Shown here piece by piece: positions 23,127 through 33,599 of a stretch of 64,000 nt of DNA (the stretch's first letter is position 1; every line of letters begins with the position of its first letter). A model generated the notes under the pieces. That model saw only the letters and a list, made by a program, of their open reading frames with translations, was not told where the DNA came from and did no database searches. The stretch comes from Strongyloides papillosus (taxonomy: Eukaryota > Nematoda > Chromadorea > Rhabditida > Strongyloididae). Position numbers and translations under genes: made by a program. The stretch covers positions 62,001 to 126,000 of the forward strand of contig SRSI01000046.1 in the NCBI GenBank assembly GCA_005656395.1. The letters are read 5' to 3'.

Positions 23127-23889
23127 TTCTCGTTTATTGAGTTTTATCTGTAAATAAACCAAATATAATCATGAACTAGCTTTTACAATTAATTTATCTC
23201 GTTTTATCAAAGCACGCAAAGTCTATTTTAATTTATTGCCGAATGACTGTGTTGTGTAATGATAGTGTCAATCGTTCAGATTGTCTCGACCATCCAACAC
23301 CTCTCTCTTTTGCTATATTTTATGCTTTGTGTTCGGGATCCTTTTCCCTCCCTTTTTCTCTTTATATATGTCTTTCTTTGTTTTTGGTACCGCCTGACAT
23401 CTGATCCCCCATGCCCAGTCAAAAGGTTAGGATCAGATATTCAAGTGGTTCCGGAAGGACATTATCATTTGTGTTATCTTTTTCACCATGTTATGCTTAC
23501 CTCTGTGATGTTAGCATCTCTTTTTATGTTTTCTCACGCGGTCGTTTCGCGCGTTCTCTTTCGCACCTGATTGGTACCTCAATCTTGTTCATTTGTATAT
23601 CATCTTTGCACTTTATTATCTGGAATGGAATTTGTATGCCCATACCTCTAGGACCATGTTTTACTTATGTCTTCGTTTTTTACTTTATCATGGGATCATA
23701 TTTTATCTCGACTTTTTCCTTTACATTGTGTTTTCTCACTTGTGTACATCACCTGGATTACACCATTAACATGCATGCGCCTCTTGGACCATGTCTGACT
23801 TACATTTTTACCAATTTTTACATTGTGGCCGTTTCCTCTCATGGATTCTCGGTCCTTACTTGTTTCATGGACTCTAGAGTCTTCTCTAG
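23127..23889 (-). other. 5' leader of the Ty3/gypsy element
   Basis: This is a long (763 bp) untranslated leader between the 5' LTR and gag. It contains imperfect repeats: GGACCATGT blocks at about 23651 and 23787 and CTCTAGAGTC twice at about 23870-23892. Next to the LTR the element reads CTAGAGAAGACTCTAGAGTC, with no TGG, so a standard primer-binding site is not visible. Long plus-strand frames here (23259-23920) look like chance. TTTACAG near 23150 could be a splice acceptor. Confidence 0.5.
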
Positions 23890-24003
23890 AGTCAAAAGGT
23901 TTTTATTAGTAGAAACATAAAGATGACATGAATGACAACATAATAAAGAAATACTAGACAAAATCTCATGCATTTTTCCCATTTGGAATGCTTTATTCCA
24001 ATT
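23890..24003 (-). repeat. 5' LTR, 114 bp
   Basis: It is identical to the 3' LTR copy at 18753-18866. It ends 375 bp upstream of the start codon of gene A', in divergent orientation. Confidence 0.9.
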
Positions 24004-24378
24004 CATACATATTAAATTAATACTTAGATGTTTATATTTTATCGTTTTTTTTAAATGTTGTCATTCTACTAGTGAACACAAGTATTATTTTAATACACAT
24101 TTGTTTTATATATCGTACTTGATTATTTGCCTTTTTTAATGTACGTTGACATCAGACAAAATTTTATAAATTTACTCATCTCCTTCAAATCTGATTTTTT
24201 GGTGTTAAAATTTTTGTAATCTGTAGTAAAAATAATATTATTATATGATCGTAATTATATTTATTATTCTTTGATTCTGAAAAATATAGCATTAAATATT
24301 TACTTTTAAACATTTTGTATGATAATTTTCAGTATTTAAGAGAATTTTATTTTTATCAAATCAAAATATTTCATAATA
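24004..24378 (+). promoter_or_regulatory. Proximal upstream region of gene A'
   Basis: This is the mirror of 6204-6578. It keeps the conserved paralogue block but is cut off from the more distal sequence by the 5.25-kb retroelement, unlike the left copy. Confidence 0.45.
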
Positions 24379-24859
24379 ATGTTTTTAAAGATATTCACGA
24401 CATTTTTTATCATTTTAATATATAGAATTTCAATGTCTTATACTTATCGGACTATTATTATTCCACAAGGTTTGTATATTAGTGCTTTTGGAAATGTTAC
24501 ATGGATTGATGAAGGTATAAATTCTGTCAAAGCAGCATTAAATAATACAAAGCATCCAGAAAAAAGTTATGTTAAAAATGTAACTAAAAATCAAGAATTC
24601 TTTCTTTATTTATATGCAGGAGGTAGTAATTATGATGATATAGGTAAATAAATATATAGAAAAATAATATGTTTGTTTAGGTGATTTTTTTGTTAACATC
24701 ACTTATAATAATAAAGATGAACCAAAATCTTTGGTAGAAAAAATTCCAGATAATTGTACGAACAAAGACAGTTTTGATTATCAAAAATCAATACGCTTGG
24801 ATATAGAGGAATATGCGTGTAATCTAGGAAATATTACTCTAGATGAAATTAAAAATTGA
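24379..24859 (+). CDS. Gene A' (right copy): small secreted protein, transthyretin-like
   Basis: This is the mirror of gene A. Exons are 24379-24643 and 24681-24859, with a 37-nt intron at 24644-24680 (GTAAAT...TTTAG, phase 1). The 147-aa product is identical to gene A. The upstream context differs from gene A because a Ty3 element inserted 375 bp before the start codon. Confidence 0.75.
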
Positions 24860-25501
24860 AAATTATCAGAATAAAACAAATAATTACAAAAAACTGCGAT
24901 TTCTTTATTTCTTATGGGTTTTAAGGTTTTTATTTTCTACAATGTGGACTGAAATATAAATCGCAGTTGCATAAAATGTTTAATAACTTTTCTATCTTTA
25001 GTCTATTTTTATAATATCGTGCGCATTTGGTAGTTTCTCTTTTCTACTAAAACGTTTTTCAAGGTCGTTCATAAATCTCAAGTACAAAAAAAATTGTAGA
25101 GATTTTTTGCTAACGTCATTTTTTTCTGTTTTTTTTAATAAACATTTATGTACACAAAAACTATCTTTATTTTTTCAATTTTATAATAAAATAATCACAG
25201 TAGTAATGTTAGAGATTTAAAATATAAACACATATTTCCAAACAATCAATTTATCAAAAAAAGGCATTCCTTAAAAAGTTCCATAAAATATCATTTTTAC
25301 GGGAGAGTTGACATTCGCTTGTCAATGGGTAAGCAAAATGGTTTTTTTTTATAGTATACAAAATATGGACAAGCAAAGAAGCATTTTTTCTATTTTATAT
25401 TAACATAGTTTTATATTATAACTACCCATTTTCTATGATTTTTTCGAAGAATGTACACAAAAAACCTAAACATGTTTTTTAGACCAATACGATTTATATT
25501 A
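24860..25501. other. Mirror of 5082-5722: gene A' downstream DNA with relic repeats
   Basis: It carries the same MITE relic with GTTGACATTCGCTTGTC (about 25305-25325) and the end fragment of the CACACAAAA family (about 25454-25499). A 9-T run at about 25342 has 8 bases in the left arm. Confidence 0.5.
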
Positions 25502-26780
25502 GGTTGTTCAATTGAAAATGTCGCTTTTTGACATTCAATTTTAAAATGTTATAACTCAGCCAAAAAAAAATATTTTTATTTAAAATAAGTACCGTTGAAA
25601 TCAGTACATTGTTGCCAACGTGATACAAGTTTATTTATGACATTTGAAAAAAAACTCCGGTCTCTAGAATCCAAAAACTCTAAGACGTCATTTTTCAGGT
25701 CATCAGATTTAGTAATATTCTTCTGCCACAAATGAAGCTCTAATTTCTTAAATAAATGATAATCTGTTGGAGACAAGTCCGATGAATAAAGAGGATGTGG
25801 GGAGAGTTTCATATTACAATTCTTTAAGCTTCTGCACCGTCGTTTTTGAAGTGTGAGGTTTAGCATTATCATGGAGTAATATTGGCCTCTTTTGTTGACC
25901 AATGCAGGCTTCAGAACAGATAATTTTTTGCGCATTTCTTCTTCTCCCTTACAGTATCTGTCTGCAGTCATAGTTTCTCTAGGATTTAGATACTTATGAT
26001 GGATGATTCCATCACAATTTCACCAAATAACTAGGATTACCTTCTTATTTGAATACCTGAGTTTCGGGAAGTTTTTAGGGTTCTCATTTTTGCCCACCCA
26101 TTGCGATGACCTTCTACGGTTGTCAAACATGATCAATTTTTCATCGCACGTTACAATTCTACTAAAAAATAGATTATTCTTTTTTCTAAGAATCAAAGAA
26201 GAACAAGTTTTCAATCTCCTTAAACATTGGTCGGAAGTTAAATCAAGGGGGTTTGATTGAATCCATTTTTTCTTCATATTTATGTATTTTAAGTGATTGG
26301 ATATAGTTCCAACACTGACATCCAATTCTTTTGCGAGATCCCGAACAGTTATTCTTGGATTATACTCCACCATTCTTTTTAATTTTTCGTTCTCAATAAC
26401 ACTTACTCCACGAAAACTCTTCTTTCTTTGAAGACTTATATTTCCATTGCGGAATTTCTTGAACTAACATTGTATAATTCGTTTGTAAGTAGATCTTTAG
26501 CGAAGTGCATTATTAATTTTCCTTTAAGTTTTGACTTCTGCTTTGCCAAGTTTGAACTCGTACAAGTAGATTGGTTGAAAATCCATTTTTGACGTAACTT
26601 CTTCTTAGAGTAATAACAACTTTTTAATAATAGCGAACAAAATGCAAAAAAACGACAATGATATTCCTCGATTTGCTCTACAAGATGGTATATATCTTGT
26701 GGCGATACGTAAACGTAAAAAGAAATTATCATCATTTAAAAATTGATGATTTTAAAAGTGACATTTTCAATTGAACAACC
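25502..26780 (-). mobile_element. Mariner element, right arm copy (complete but dead)
   Basis: A 1279-bp copy with both terminal inverted repeats (GGTTGTTCAATTGAAAATGTC) and TA on each side (25500-25501, 26781-26782). Because this copy has intact ends and duplication, it is the likely original; the left copy is cut at its tip. Confidence 0.87.
25576..26735 (-). pseudogene. Mariner transposase, broken (right arm)
   Basis: It carries the same fragments and defects as 3848-5007, including the TGA in place of Trp and the frameshifts around the second catalytic Asp. The fragment translations are identical to the left arm. Confidence 0.85.
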
Positions 26781-26782
26781 TA

Positions 26783-27333
26783 ATATAAATAATCCAAAAA
26801 TAAGGCTTGCATACGCTTTCTAGATAGTAATCCCTGTTTATAGTAAAAAAAATAACTTTTACACATTTTAATTTAAAATAAGAACGAATATTAAAATAAT
26901 ATTTTTATTACTAATACTTTGTGTGAGTAAATAATTATTGCTTTTCATTATTATTTTTATGAAATTTTCAAATTTTTTGTTGTTAGTAGTTTGTTTAGAA
27001 TAATGATCTTTATTAAAACATCGATAATTTTACACGGAATTGACTTTTAATATCATATTTTATAAAGTAAAAAAACAAGTTAAGATCTAAATGAGCATAA
27101 TGTCATAAAAAATATTAAAATTAAAAAAAGTTACATTAATTTAAAAGTCAAACATATATATCTTTATAGAAAAACGGCAAAAAATAAGCGAAAACCTAAT
27201 ATTTTGCGTTGTTTAAAAATTTTTGCTATCGCTTGATATTTTTTAAATTCCAATAATATTCAATTTTTTAAAATAGTGGAACATTTTTTTTCATTATACA
27301 TAGAATTGTCAAAATTTGTCTTTTTTATGTGTG
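26783..27333. mobile_element. Diverged copy of the CACACAAAA MITE family
   Basis: Similarity to 54.9-55.45 kb is clear (GCGAAAACCTAATATTTTG, TATCGCTTGATATTTTT). The inverted match to the interior of 2633-3570 runs through TTTTACACGGAATTGACTTTTA. The right end is TTTTTTATGTGTG followed by TA (27334-27335). The left end was not found; it may have been lost at the mariner insertion. Confidence 0.5.
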
Positions 27334-27699
27334 TATAAACTGAATATATTCTCTACATCTTTTTTAAGTCTCTTTTTTGAAAGATTTGCATTTTGATATC
27401 TAACATATCTGCCAGAATTTATATATTTTTTTATTTAAAATTAAAAAAACCTTGTTTTTGTGAGTAATTTATTAACATAAAATGATTTTTTAATTATACT
27501 TAATCATATATAAATTGTCAGATTATTAATAATTAAAAATGATGAATTAGTCAAGATAATTTGTTGCTATTGTAATAATACAAATAAAAAATCCATAAAC
27601 CTAAAAAAATGGGAAAATTTCAGTTTTTTGTAATTACTAATTTCTTGATAAAAAAATATTGTTAAAATATTTTTTTTTTGATAATTTGTTTTTTTTAGT
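27334..27699. other. AT-rich DNA downstream of pseudogene D
   Basis: Nothing is recognised apart from weak similarity to the region downstream of gene C (AAAAAATGGG..AATT.CAGTT.TTTGTAATTA). Confidence 0.4.
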
Positions 27700-28150
27700 T
27701 TAATTTAAAATAATATTTCCAAGATGACAGGTACAATCAGTTTTATCTTCATATCTACTGTTTTCTTCACAACTACTTTTATCCAAACATTCCTCTGGAA
27801 TTTTATATTCCTTCGACTTATTATTATCATTTATAGTATAATTGACGGTAACAAGAAAAACTTATAAATAAGTAATTATTTATTTTTTTATATATTTATT
27901 TACCTTTTGGGAAATCTCCATTAAAAAATTTATGAAGAAGAAATGAATCATTTTTTCTTTTTACTGTACAATTTGTATAAACTTCTAAAGTTGTTTTATT
28001 TTGTAATTCTGCAATGACATCTTTTATATTCGGATCGCTCCACGTAGTGTTTCCAATAACATCAACATTAAAATATTTATAATAATACTCAGTAGAATTA
28101 ATATTATATATTGAAATGATTGTAAATGCTGCAAATATTCTTAAAAAAAT
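27700..28150 (-). pseudogene. Gene D: transthyretin-like paralogue that lost its start codon
   Basis: Exons 27904-28150 and 27700-27860 flank a 43-nt GT..AG intron (27861-27903, phase 1, as in A-C). The 136-codon frame has no internal stop, but the aligned start codon reads ATT (28148-28150) where A, B and C have ATG, and no in-frame ATG follows in the signal region. The family landmarks are kept: VIGNTTWSD, KDVIAEL, DSFLLHKFF, FLVTVNY, KIPEEC and CHLGNIIL. Like gene C it lies outside the palindrome. Use of a non-ATG start cannot be excluded. Confidence 0.65.
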
Positions 28151-28960
28151 TATTACAAAATAATTTGATATTATAGAAATAAAATCTCTCTTAAATACTT
28201 ATAATAATGATTTAAAAATATTTAAAAATAAATATTTAAACTCATATTTTTAAGAATCAAAGAATAATAAATATGAAACAATTATATACTAATATTAATT
28301 TTAATATAGATTGCAAAAATTTTAACATCATATAATCAGATTTCTAGTAGATGAGTAAATTCATAAAATATCGTCTGATATCAACATACATTAAAAAAGA
28401 ACAAACGATCAATTGCGATATATAAAAAATGTTTATTAAAACAATGCTTGTGGTTACCTGTACCATAATATTTAAAATAAGTAAAATAATAAACTTTAAA
28501 ATACAAGTATTAGTTTAAAATGCGTGATGAATATTAATATTCGGTATAAGAAAGTGGTTAAAATAATAAAATAAAACATAAATAAGATCTAATTGGTGAG
28601 GATTTTTTTTCAAATGATTCATATGATATCTTTTTGTCATTCTTTCTTATTAAGATTGAAGAATTATTTATATTTAATTTAATATTACACAAAAGTTTGT
28701 AAAGTTTGCCCATAAATTTTTCAAATTTTCATACAGAAGCAATTTTATTATTTAAAATTAAGATTTACTGTTTGCCCGACATTATACCTTTTAAAAACGC
28801 TATTATGTACGTAACAAATTGTCAAAATTGTAATTATTTTTAAAGTACTAATATAAGATACTAATAATAATTTGATTTTTCTTTCATTATGATCAAACAT
28901 GAAGATTTAGAGATAAACATTATTTTTAATACAGTAATATCTTATTAAATTTTATTAATG
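28151..28960 (-). other. Upstream block of pseudogene D, homologous to that of gene B
   Basis: It contains the conserved sequence AATCAAAGAATAATAAATAT and further distal similarity to 9941-10754, including the TTTGCCCGACATTA area. Confidence 0.5.
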
Positions 28961-29629
28961 ATCAACTTCACAGAGAGGTATTTGCAACTTTTGTTTTTAA
29001 ATTTTCGTGTTAGAACAATTAGTTTAATAGAAACTTTTTAAATTTTAAATATTGTTTTTATTATTCCCAAATTTCAGTCATAGTAATATTTTTACAAGTT
29101 GATTACATGTTAATTACTTTAATTGATAACTTATAAATTGAAGTTTGTGTTTTATGCTATGGTATTTTGTACTTGAACTTTCTTCAAATGACAATGAATA
29201 TGATACTATTAACAGCTTCAAAAATTTAAAAATTTACTTCTACAGGATATTCTTTAATAGTATATCACACATACAGTACAATAACTTAGCTCAGTCTAGT
29301 GTTAAAACAATGTTATTATATTTTTTTCTTAAAAACCTTTCCATTGTCAGGAGTTAATATGATAAACATACATATTCTAAGTGCACGTCGACTTATGAAC
29401 TTCTAAAATAAAAATAATCTTTCTCGAATTCTATAAATGTAGTTTTTTAAATTAAACCAATCAATCTAATTATTTTATTAATAAAAATCCAACTTTGTTA
29501 TTATAACGTTTTATAATATTACTAGTAAATTTTAAAGTTAGGTACATCAAATAATTATTTAATTAAAAACATCAATTTTTCCATGAAATGTTATGGTTTT
29601 ATTGTTGATTAATAGTTTCATATGCTTAA
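28961..29629. other. AT-rich DNA, nothing recognised
   Basis: Short frames only (for example 29145-29357), without domain-like sequence. Confidence 0.4.
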
Positions 29630-29992
29630 CCCTTTTGCTGCCGGATGACACATATACGCGTCATAAACAAAAATGTTAATGCATAGTGGTAATTTACACT
29701 AAAGCGGGAAACTTTGAAATGATACTATTTTTTTTTATTATAAAAGAATTTATATGAAAAAAAGATGGAAACAAAAAATAAATTATGAAAAATAGTTGAA
29801 AATTAAATTTAGAAATAAATTTTTTAAAGTTAAAAGAGAAAAATTTAATTTTTAGCCTATTTATTTTAATTTTACTGAAGAAATATACTACCAATTTTTC
29901 GTTAACTTTTTATTCTATATAAAAGTACTCTTTCTATTTTACACATAGAAGAGTGCGTAATACAAAAAAAAAAAATTCTGGCAGTGAAAGGG
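29630..29992. mobile_element. 363-bp piggyBac-like MITE flanked by TTAA
   Basis: The ends CCCTTTTGCTGCCGG and CTGGCAGTGAAAGGG are inverted copies flanked by TTAA (29626-29629 and 29993-29996). This is the target and the CCCTTT..CTGCC type of end typical of piggyBac. Near the left end is ACACATATACGCGTCAT. The interior is AT-rich and non-coding. Confidence 0.75.
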
Positions 29993-29996
29993 TTAA

Positions 29997-30679
29997 GATA
30001 ATTAATATTAATAATAAGATAGTAGTTAATAGTAAAAATTGGCACTTTATTATTCAAAATGATCAAAAGTGTAAATAGATACAAAAGAAAGTAAAGATCT
30101 TTAAATAGAGTAAAAAATATCATATGTTTACAAGACTATACAAACTAAAAATATTTTTGTTTTATCTATAAATCTTTAGTGATAAGAAAGTAATCTACAA
30201 AAAAATTAATTAGCATTATCATATCTTATTCTAAAACTCAATTTTTATTTGAAATTTTGTGAGACATTTCTTATAAACTATTCTTTTTACACTTATATAC
30301 TTTTGACTTCTATATCATTTAACTTTAAGACCTTTAGAAGAAAAGTTAGGTTTGTTGAAGATATTTTAACAAAGTTTTTTTCTACAAATTTTTATATTTG
30401 AAGAATTTAAAATACTTTATATTACAAAATTCGTGAAAAAAGTAAAGTATTTCATTTTCTTATTTTTTCCCGCTAAAAAAGTCGACAAGCAAATTAAATC
30501 ATATTCATATAACCAACGATCTCAAAAATCAAGAATTAAACTTGTGGTATTTTTCTTTCACTTTAGAATTTATTTATTTTAAATAAAAGTATTTAAGGAA
30601 AATGTTTATTTCAAATAATAAGTTTACTACTTCAAAACTTGCAACATTTTTTAGTCGTAAAAGATATATTTCTTCAAAA
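29997..30679. other. AT-rich DNA beyond the truncated end of Ty3 element 2
   Basis: I found no LTR-like direct repeat shared with the 37-kb side, so the 3' end of element 2 appears lost. Confidence 0.4.
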
Positions 30680-31813
30680 TTATAAATAAAAAAATTGCAA
30701 ATATCTCTCAGTGTATGTTAAAGCATATACAGCATCGGTATATGATAAATCAGATTGTGCTCTGATAGCTTCGCGAATTGTACGATTGAATCGTTCAGCG
30801 AAAGCATTAGAAGAATGATTATATGGAGATGACACATAATGAGTAACATTAACAGATTTGAGGTAATCTGATACTTTATTACCAATAAAGCCAGATCCTC
30901 CATCTGTACGTAATACTTTTGGCAATCCAAAAGTGGAAAAGCACTTCATTAATTGTAGAAGTGTAGTATTTTGATCTTGTCGTTTGGTAACAGCAGTATA
31001 CACAAAACGACTATATCCATCTATTATCACTAATACGTGAAGATGATCTTCAAGCTGTATATAATCAGCATTTAAAGTTTCCCAAACACCTTCAGGTTTA
31101 GGGATTGATTTAGTATTGGTGGCTGCTAAATTAGAGGGTTGGTGTTTCACTTTCCAACATACCTCACAGTCTTGCCAAATACGTTTCATGTCTTCAAGCA
31201 TCTTAGGCCAGAAGAATATAAGACAGAATTTATCTGCTAGTTTATCGAAACCAAAATGTTGTCCTATTAAAGGATAGCTATGGAATCGTCTCAACAACTC
31301 TTCCCTTAGCACCTTAGGAACAAAAACACGTCGTTTACCTCTGTAAAAGACATTGATATCACCATCTTTAATGACATCTTTTTCTTTTTCATTAAGAAAG
31401 TTATGAAATTTACTTATAACATATGGAGTATTCATTGGATTCTCCATTATAAGAAAACCGTCTTCAAAGAGACCTTCCTTTAGAAGAACGGCATTAAATT
31501 CCGTTCTACTAAGACAATCGGCAACATGATTATCCTCTCCTTTAAGATATACTATTGTGATATCGTATTCCATTATAGCCATCTGGTATCGTTGAAGAAT
31601 ACCAGTCAACTCTTTATTTTTAAGTAAAGCCAACAATGGCTTGTGATCGGTAACTATCTTAGTATGTTTACCATAAATATATAGTCTAAATTGCCGTAAA
31701 GCATAAACTAGACTCAAAGCTTCCAATTTGATTATTAGATAATTTTTCTCTGCAGGTTTCAGAGATTTCGAAGCAAAGGCAATTTGGTTTATCCTTTTGC
31801 GTAAGAGCAGCAC
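30680..31813 (-). pseudogene. pol: Element 2 RNase H (part) and integrase
   Basis: It begins inside RNase H (IAFASKSL; then the catalytic Glu in KLEALSLVYAL; TDHKPL). Next comes the linker, the integrase HHCC finger (H..FGFDKL ... CEVCWK), and the DDE core: Asp in ADYIQLEDH, Asp in LRTDGGSGF, Glu in NAFAERFNRT. The frame ends soon after (RYLQFFYL and stop), so the C-terminal part is missing. The catalytic residues are intact although the element is dead. RNase H upstream is separated from this frame by a stop at 31824-31826 and a frameshift. Confidence 0.85.
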
Positions 31814-31826
31814 CTAAGCCTTGAAA

Positions 31827-32091
31827 TTAAGCGTCGGTGTATATAGTATATGGTGCCGCATGGTCCGGAGGAGCCAATACTGCAGCATTTGTCAGTGCCT
31901 TTTTTAAGGCCTGGAAAGCATCAGATTGTTCTGATGTCCAAGAATATGAGTTAATAACTCTATATAAAGGTTCAGCCAATGCTGAACAATTTTTAATGTG
32001 CCTTCTAAAATAAGAAACAGCATCAAGAAAAGATTTAATCTCTTTTTCTGTTTTCGGTTCACGTTTATCCGTGATAGCCTTAACATTATTA
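31827..32091 (-). pseudogene. pol: Element 2 RT connection / start of RNase H
   Basis: The frame contains the connection-domain signature (EKEIKSFLDAVSYFRRHI, then an LTNAAVLAPPD region) and the RNase H start YTIYTDA. It then meets TAA where the family usually has Ser or another small residue. Its 5' end is the boundary of the 32092-33597 insertion. Confidence 0.8.
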
Positions 32092-33597
32092 CACACAAAA
32101 CCTAAACATGTCTTTTCGACTAAAAATGCTCAGAATGCTACAAAGTGCAGGTGATGTTAAAATAACCGACCATCCAAAATGGCGTAAGCAACAGGCTACA
32201 TTCTTTCCTATTTTACGCCTACATTCTAAGTCATTTTTTATGCTACTGTTGTACAAATTTTGCATACATATTTTTAGATCATTTTGTGTATATATTGAAA
32301 TTTGTTTTGCATATACATTTCTACCTCGTTTTGTATATGCAAAGTGAGCTTAAATTTAGCCTGTAATTTTATCTATCTTAAATGTTTTTAGACTTCCAAA
32401 TTTTTTTAAAGATTGACCCTGTTTTTAAAGTTATAAAAATTTTTATTTGTTTATTTACTCATTTTATACTATTTCACAAATTTATTAATGTTTTTACACA
32501 AATTTGAAAGTTGATACAAAAAGGTAATAATAAATACAAATAATAAGAGAAGAAATAATGGCATTAGTTTTTAATAACACATACTTACACGTATTTTTAT
32601 ATTATTACATTTATTTTGGAACCGTAAAATTTATTTTATTAGTCTTTAAGATCTAGTAATTATCAAGTACAATAATATTTATTAGATATTATACGAGTCT
32701 GTTAAAGTCTCTTACCAAATTAGACATCCTTTTAAAGTTTAACTCGAAATAAACGCGATGGACCACACATTACTGTGAAATCTAAAATTCTTAGTTTTAA
32801 TTAGTGATCTTATAACAATAATTACATTTGGAACTTTTTACATTGATAAAAAACTAACATCGTAATATGTTAACATAAAAGAAATTTCACTACCACTTAT
32901 TACTACTACAATTTTAGGCATTAAATGTTTTATGGTTATCTTATAGAGTAAGGATTATGATTATTAGCAGTTGTAGCTGGTGATTTTATATGTGTATGAG
33001 GTCTTAAAAAATTACTAGGAAACTCTAATTGTTAGTTGATTGAAGAGAATCAAGAGTGTACCACAAATAATGTGATTTTTTTGTAGACATCGTAAAAAGA
33101 ATTATTTATTTAAGAGTTTATTATTTAAATAATAAGATATTTTTTATTATTTTGTTTGGTTTAAATATTTTTAACAAGAAAATTAAAATGAAGTTTTAAA
33201 AATACCAAACTTTTATTTTTGTTTATTTTGTTACTATTTTATATTAAGTAAAAATATTATATTCTATTGATAAAGAATCAATATCTTTTTTAATTTATCG
33301 AAAAAAAGTTTTTAAAATCTTTTAATTAATTATAATGATTACAAAACTATGAAACTTACAAATTGGGGGTAAACCATATACTACATTCTAGATCATCTTG
33401 TATGCAGATTCTACCTCATTTTGATTACACATTCTACTCGTTTTGTATATGCAAAATAAGATAGAATTTACATACAAAATGAGCTAGAATGTGTTTTGCA
33501 AAACGGGTAAAAACCCAGGCCTCAAGATACTATCGAATATAGCTCTTTTTTTCATATAAATCGTATTGGTCTAAAAGACATGTTTAGGTTTTGTGTG
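32092..33597. mobile_element. 1506-bp TIR element inserted in the element 2 RT gene
   Basis: The perfect 25-bp inverted ends begin CACACAAAACCTAAACATGT. TA (32090-32091) flanks the left. The right flank is CA (33598-33599), explained by one change from TA. Excision down to a single TA would rejoin the two RT halves in one frame, which confirms both boundaries. No transposase is present. Internal motifs such as TTTTGTATATGCAAA recur in both orientations (about 32325 and 33438). The end sequence is found as a relic in both palindrome arms. Confidence 0.82.
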
Positions 33598-33599
33598 CA

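Larger units (their letters stand above)
18753..24003 (-). mobile_element. Ty3/gypsy LTR retrotransposon, recent insertion in the right arm
   Basis: Length is 5251 bp, coding on the minus strand: 5' LTR 23890-24003, leader, gag, pol, 3' LTR 18753-18866. The target duplication is CATA (18749-18752, 24004-24007); the left arm keeps the empty site as TATG at 6575-6578. The order protease, RT, RNase H, integrase is that of Ty3/gypsy. The two LTR copies are identical over 114 bp. GC is much higher than in the host DNA. There is no env-like ORF. One in-frame TAG in gag is the only obvious lesion. Confidence 0.93.
13653..26779. repeat. Right arm of the 23-kb palindrome, with a 5255-bp insertion
   Basis: This is the reverse complement of 3804-11674. 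It begins immediately after the Helitron-like CTGG end (13652) and ends with the outer tip of a complete mariner (26780). The insertion (18753-24003 plus one 4-bp duplication) is a Ty3/gypsy element. The flanks beyond the two arms are unrelated to each other. Confidence 0.93.

Noticed and set aside
19112..23157. Other plus-strand ORFs across the retroelement
   Set aside because: They are antisense shadows of gag and pol.
23259..23920. Long plus-strand frames with hydrophobic translations
   Set aside because: They lie antisense in the Ty3 leader, have biased, repetitive composition, and no family likeness.
18753..24003. DIRS/PAT-type element because of unusual termini
   Set aside because: Pol contains a DD35E integrase and there is a CATA target duplication; no tyrosine recombinase.
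3804..26779. Palindrome as a fold-back assembly artefact
   Set aside because: It has a 2-kb spacer, unrelated outer flanks, one homopolymer difference and a retroelement with target duplication in one arm only. It is not excluded without reads.
32108..32347. 79-codon ORF at the left end of the TIR insertion
   Set aside because: It overlaps the terminal repeat and internal short repeats, with no domain-like sequence.
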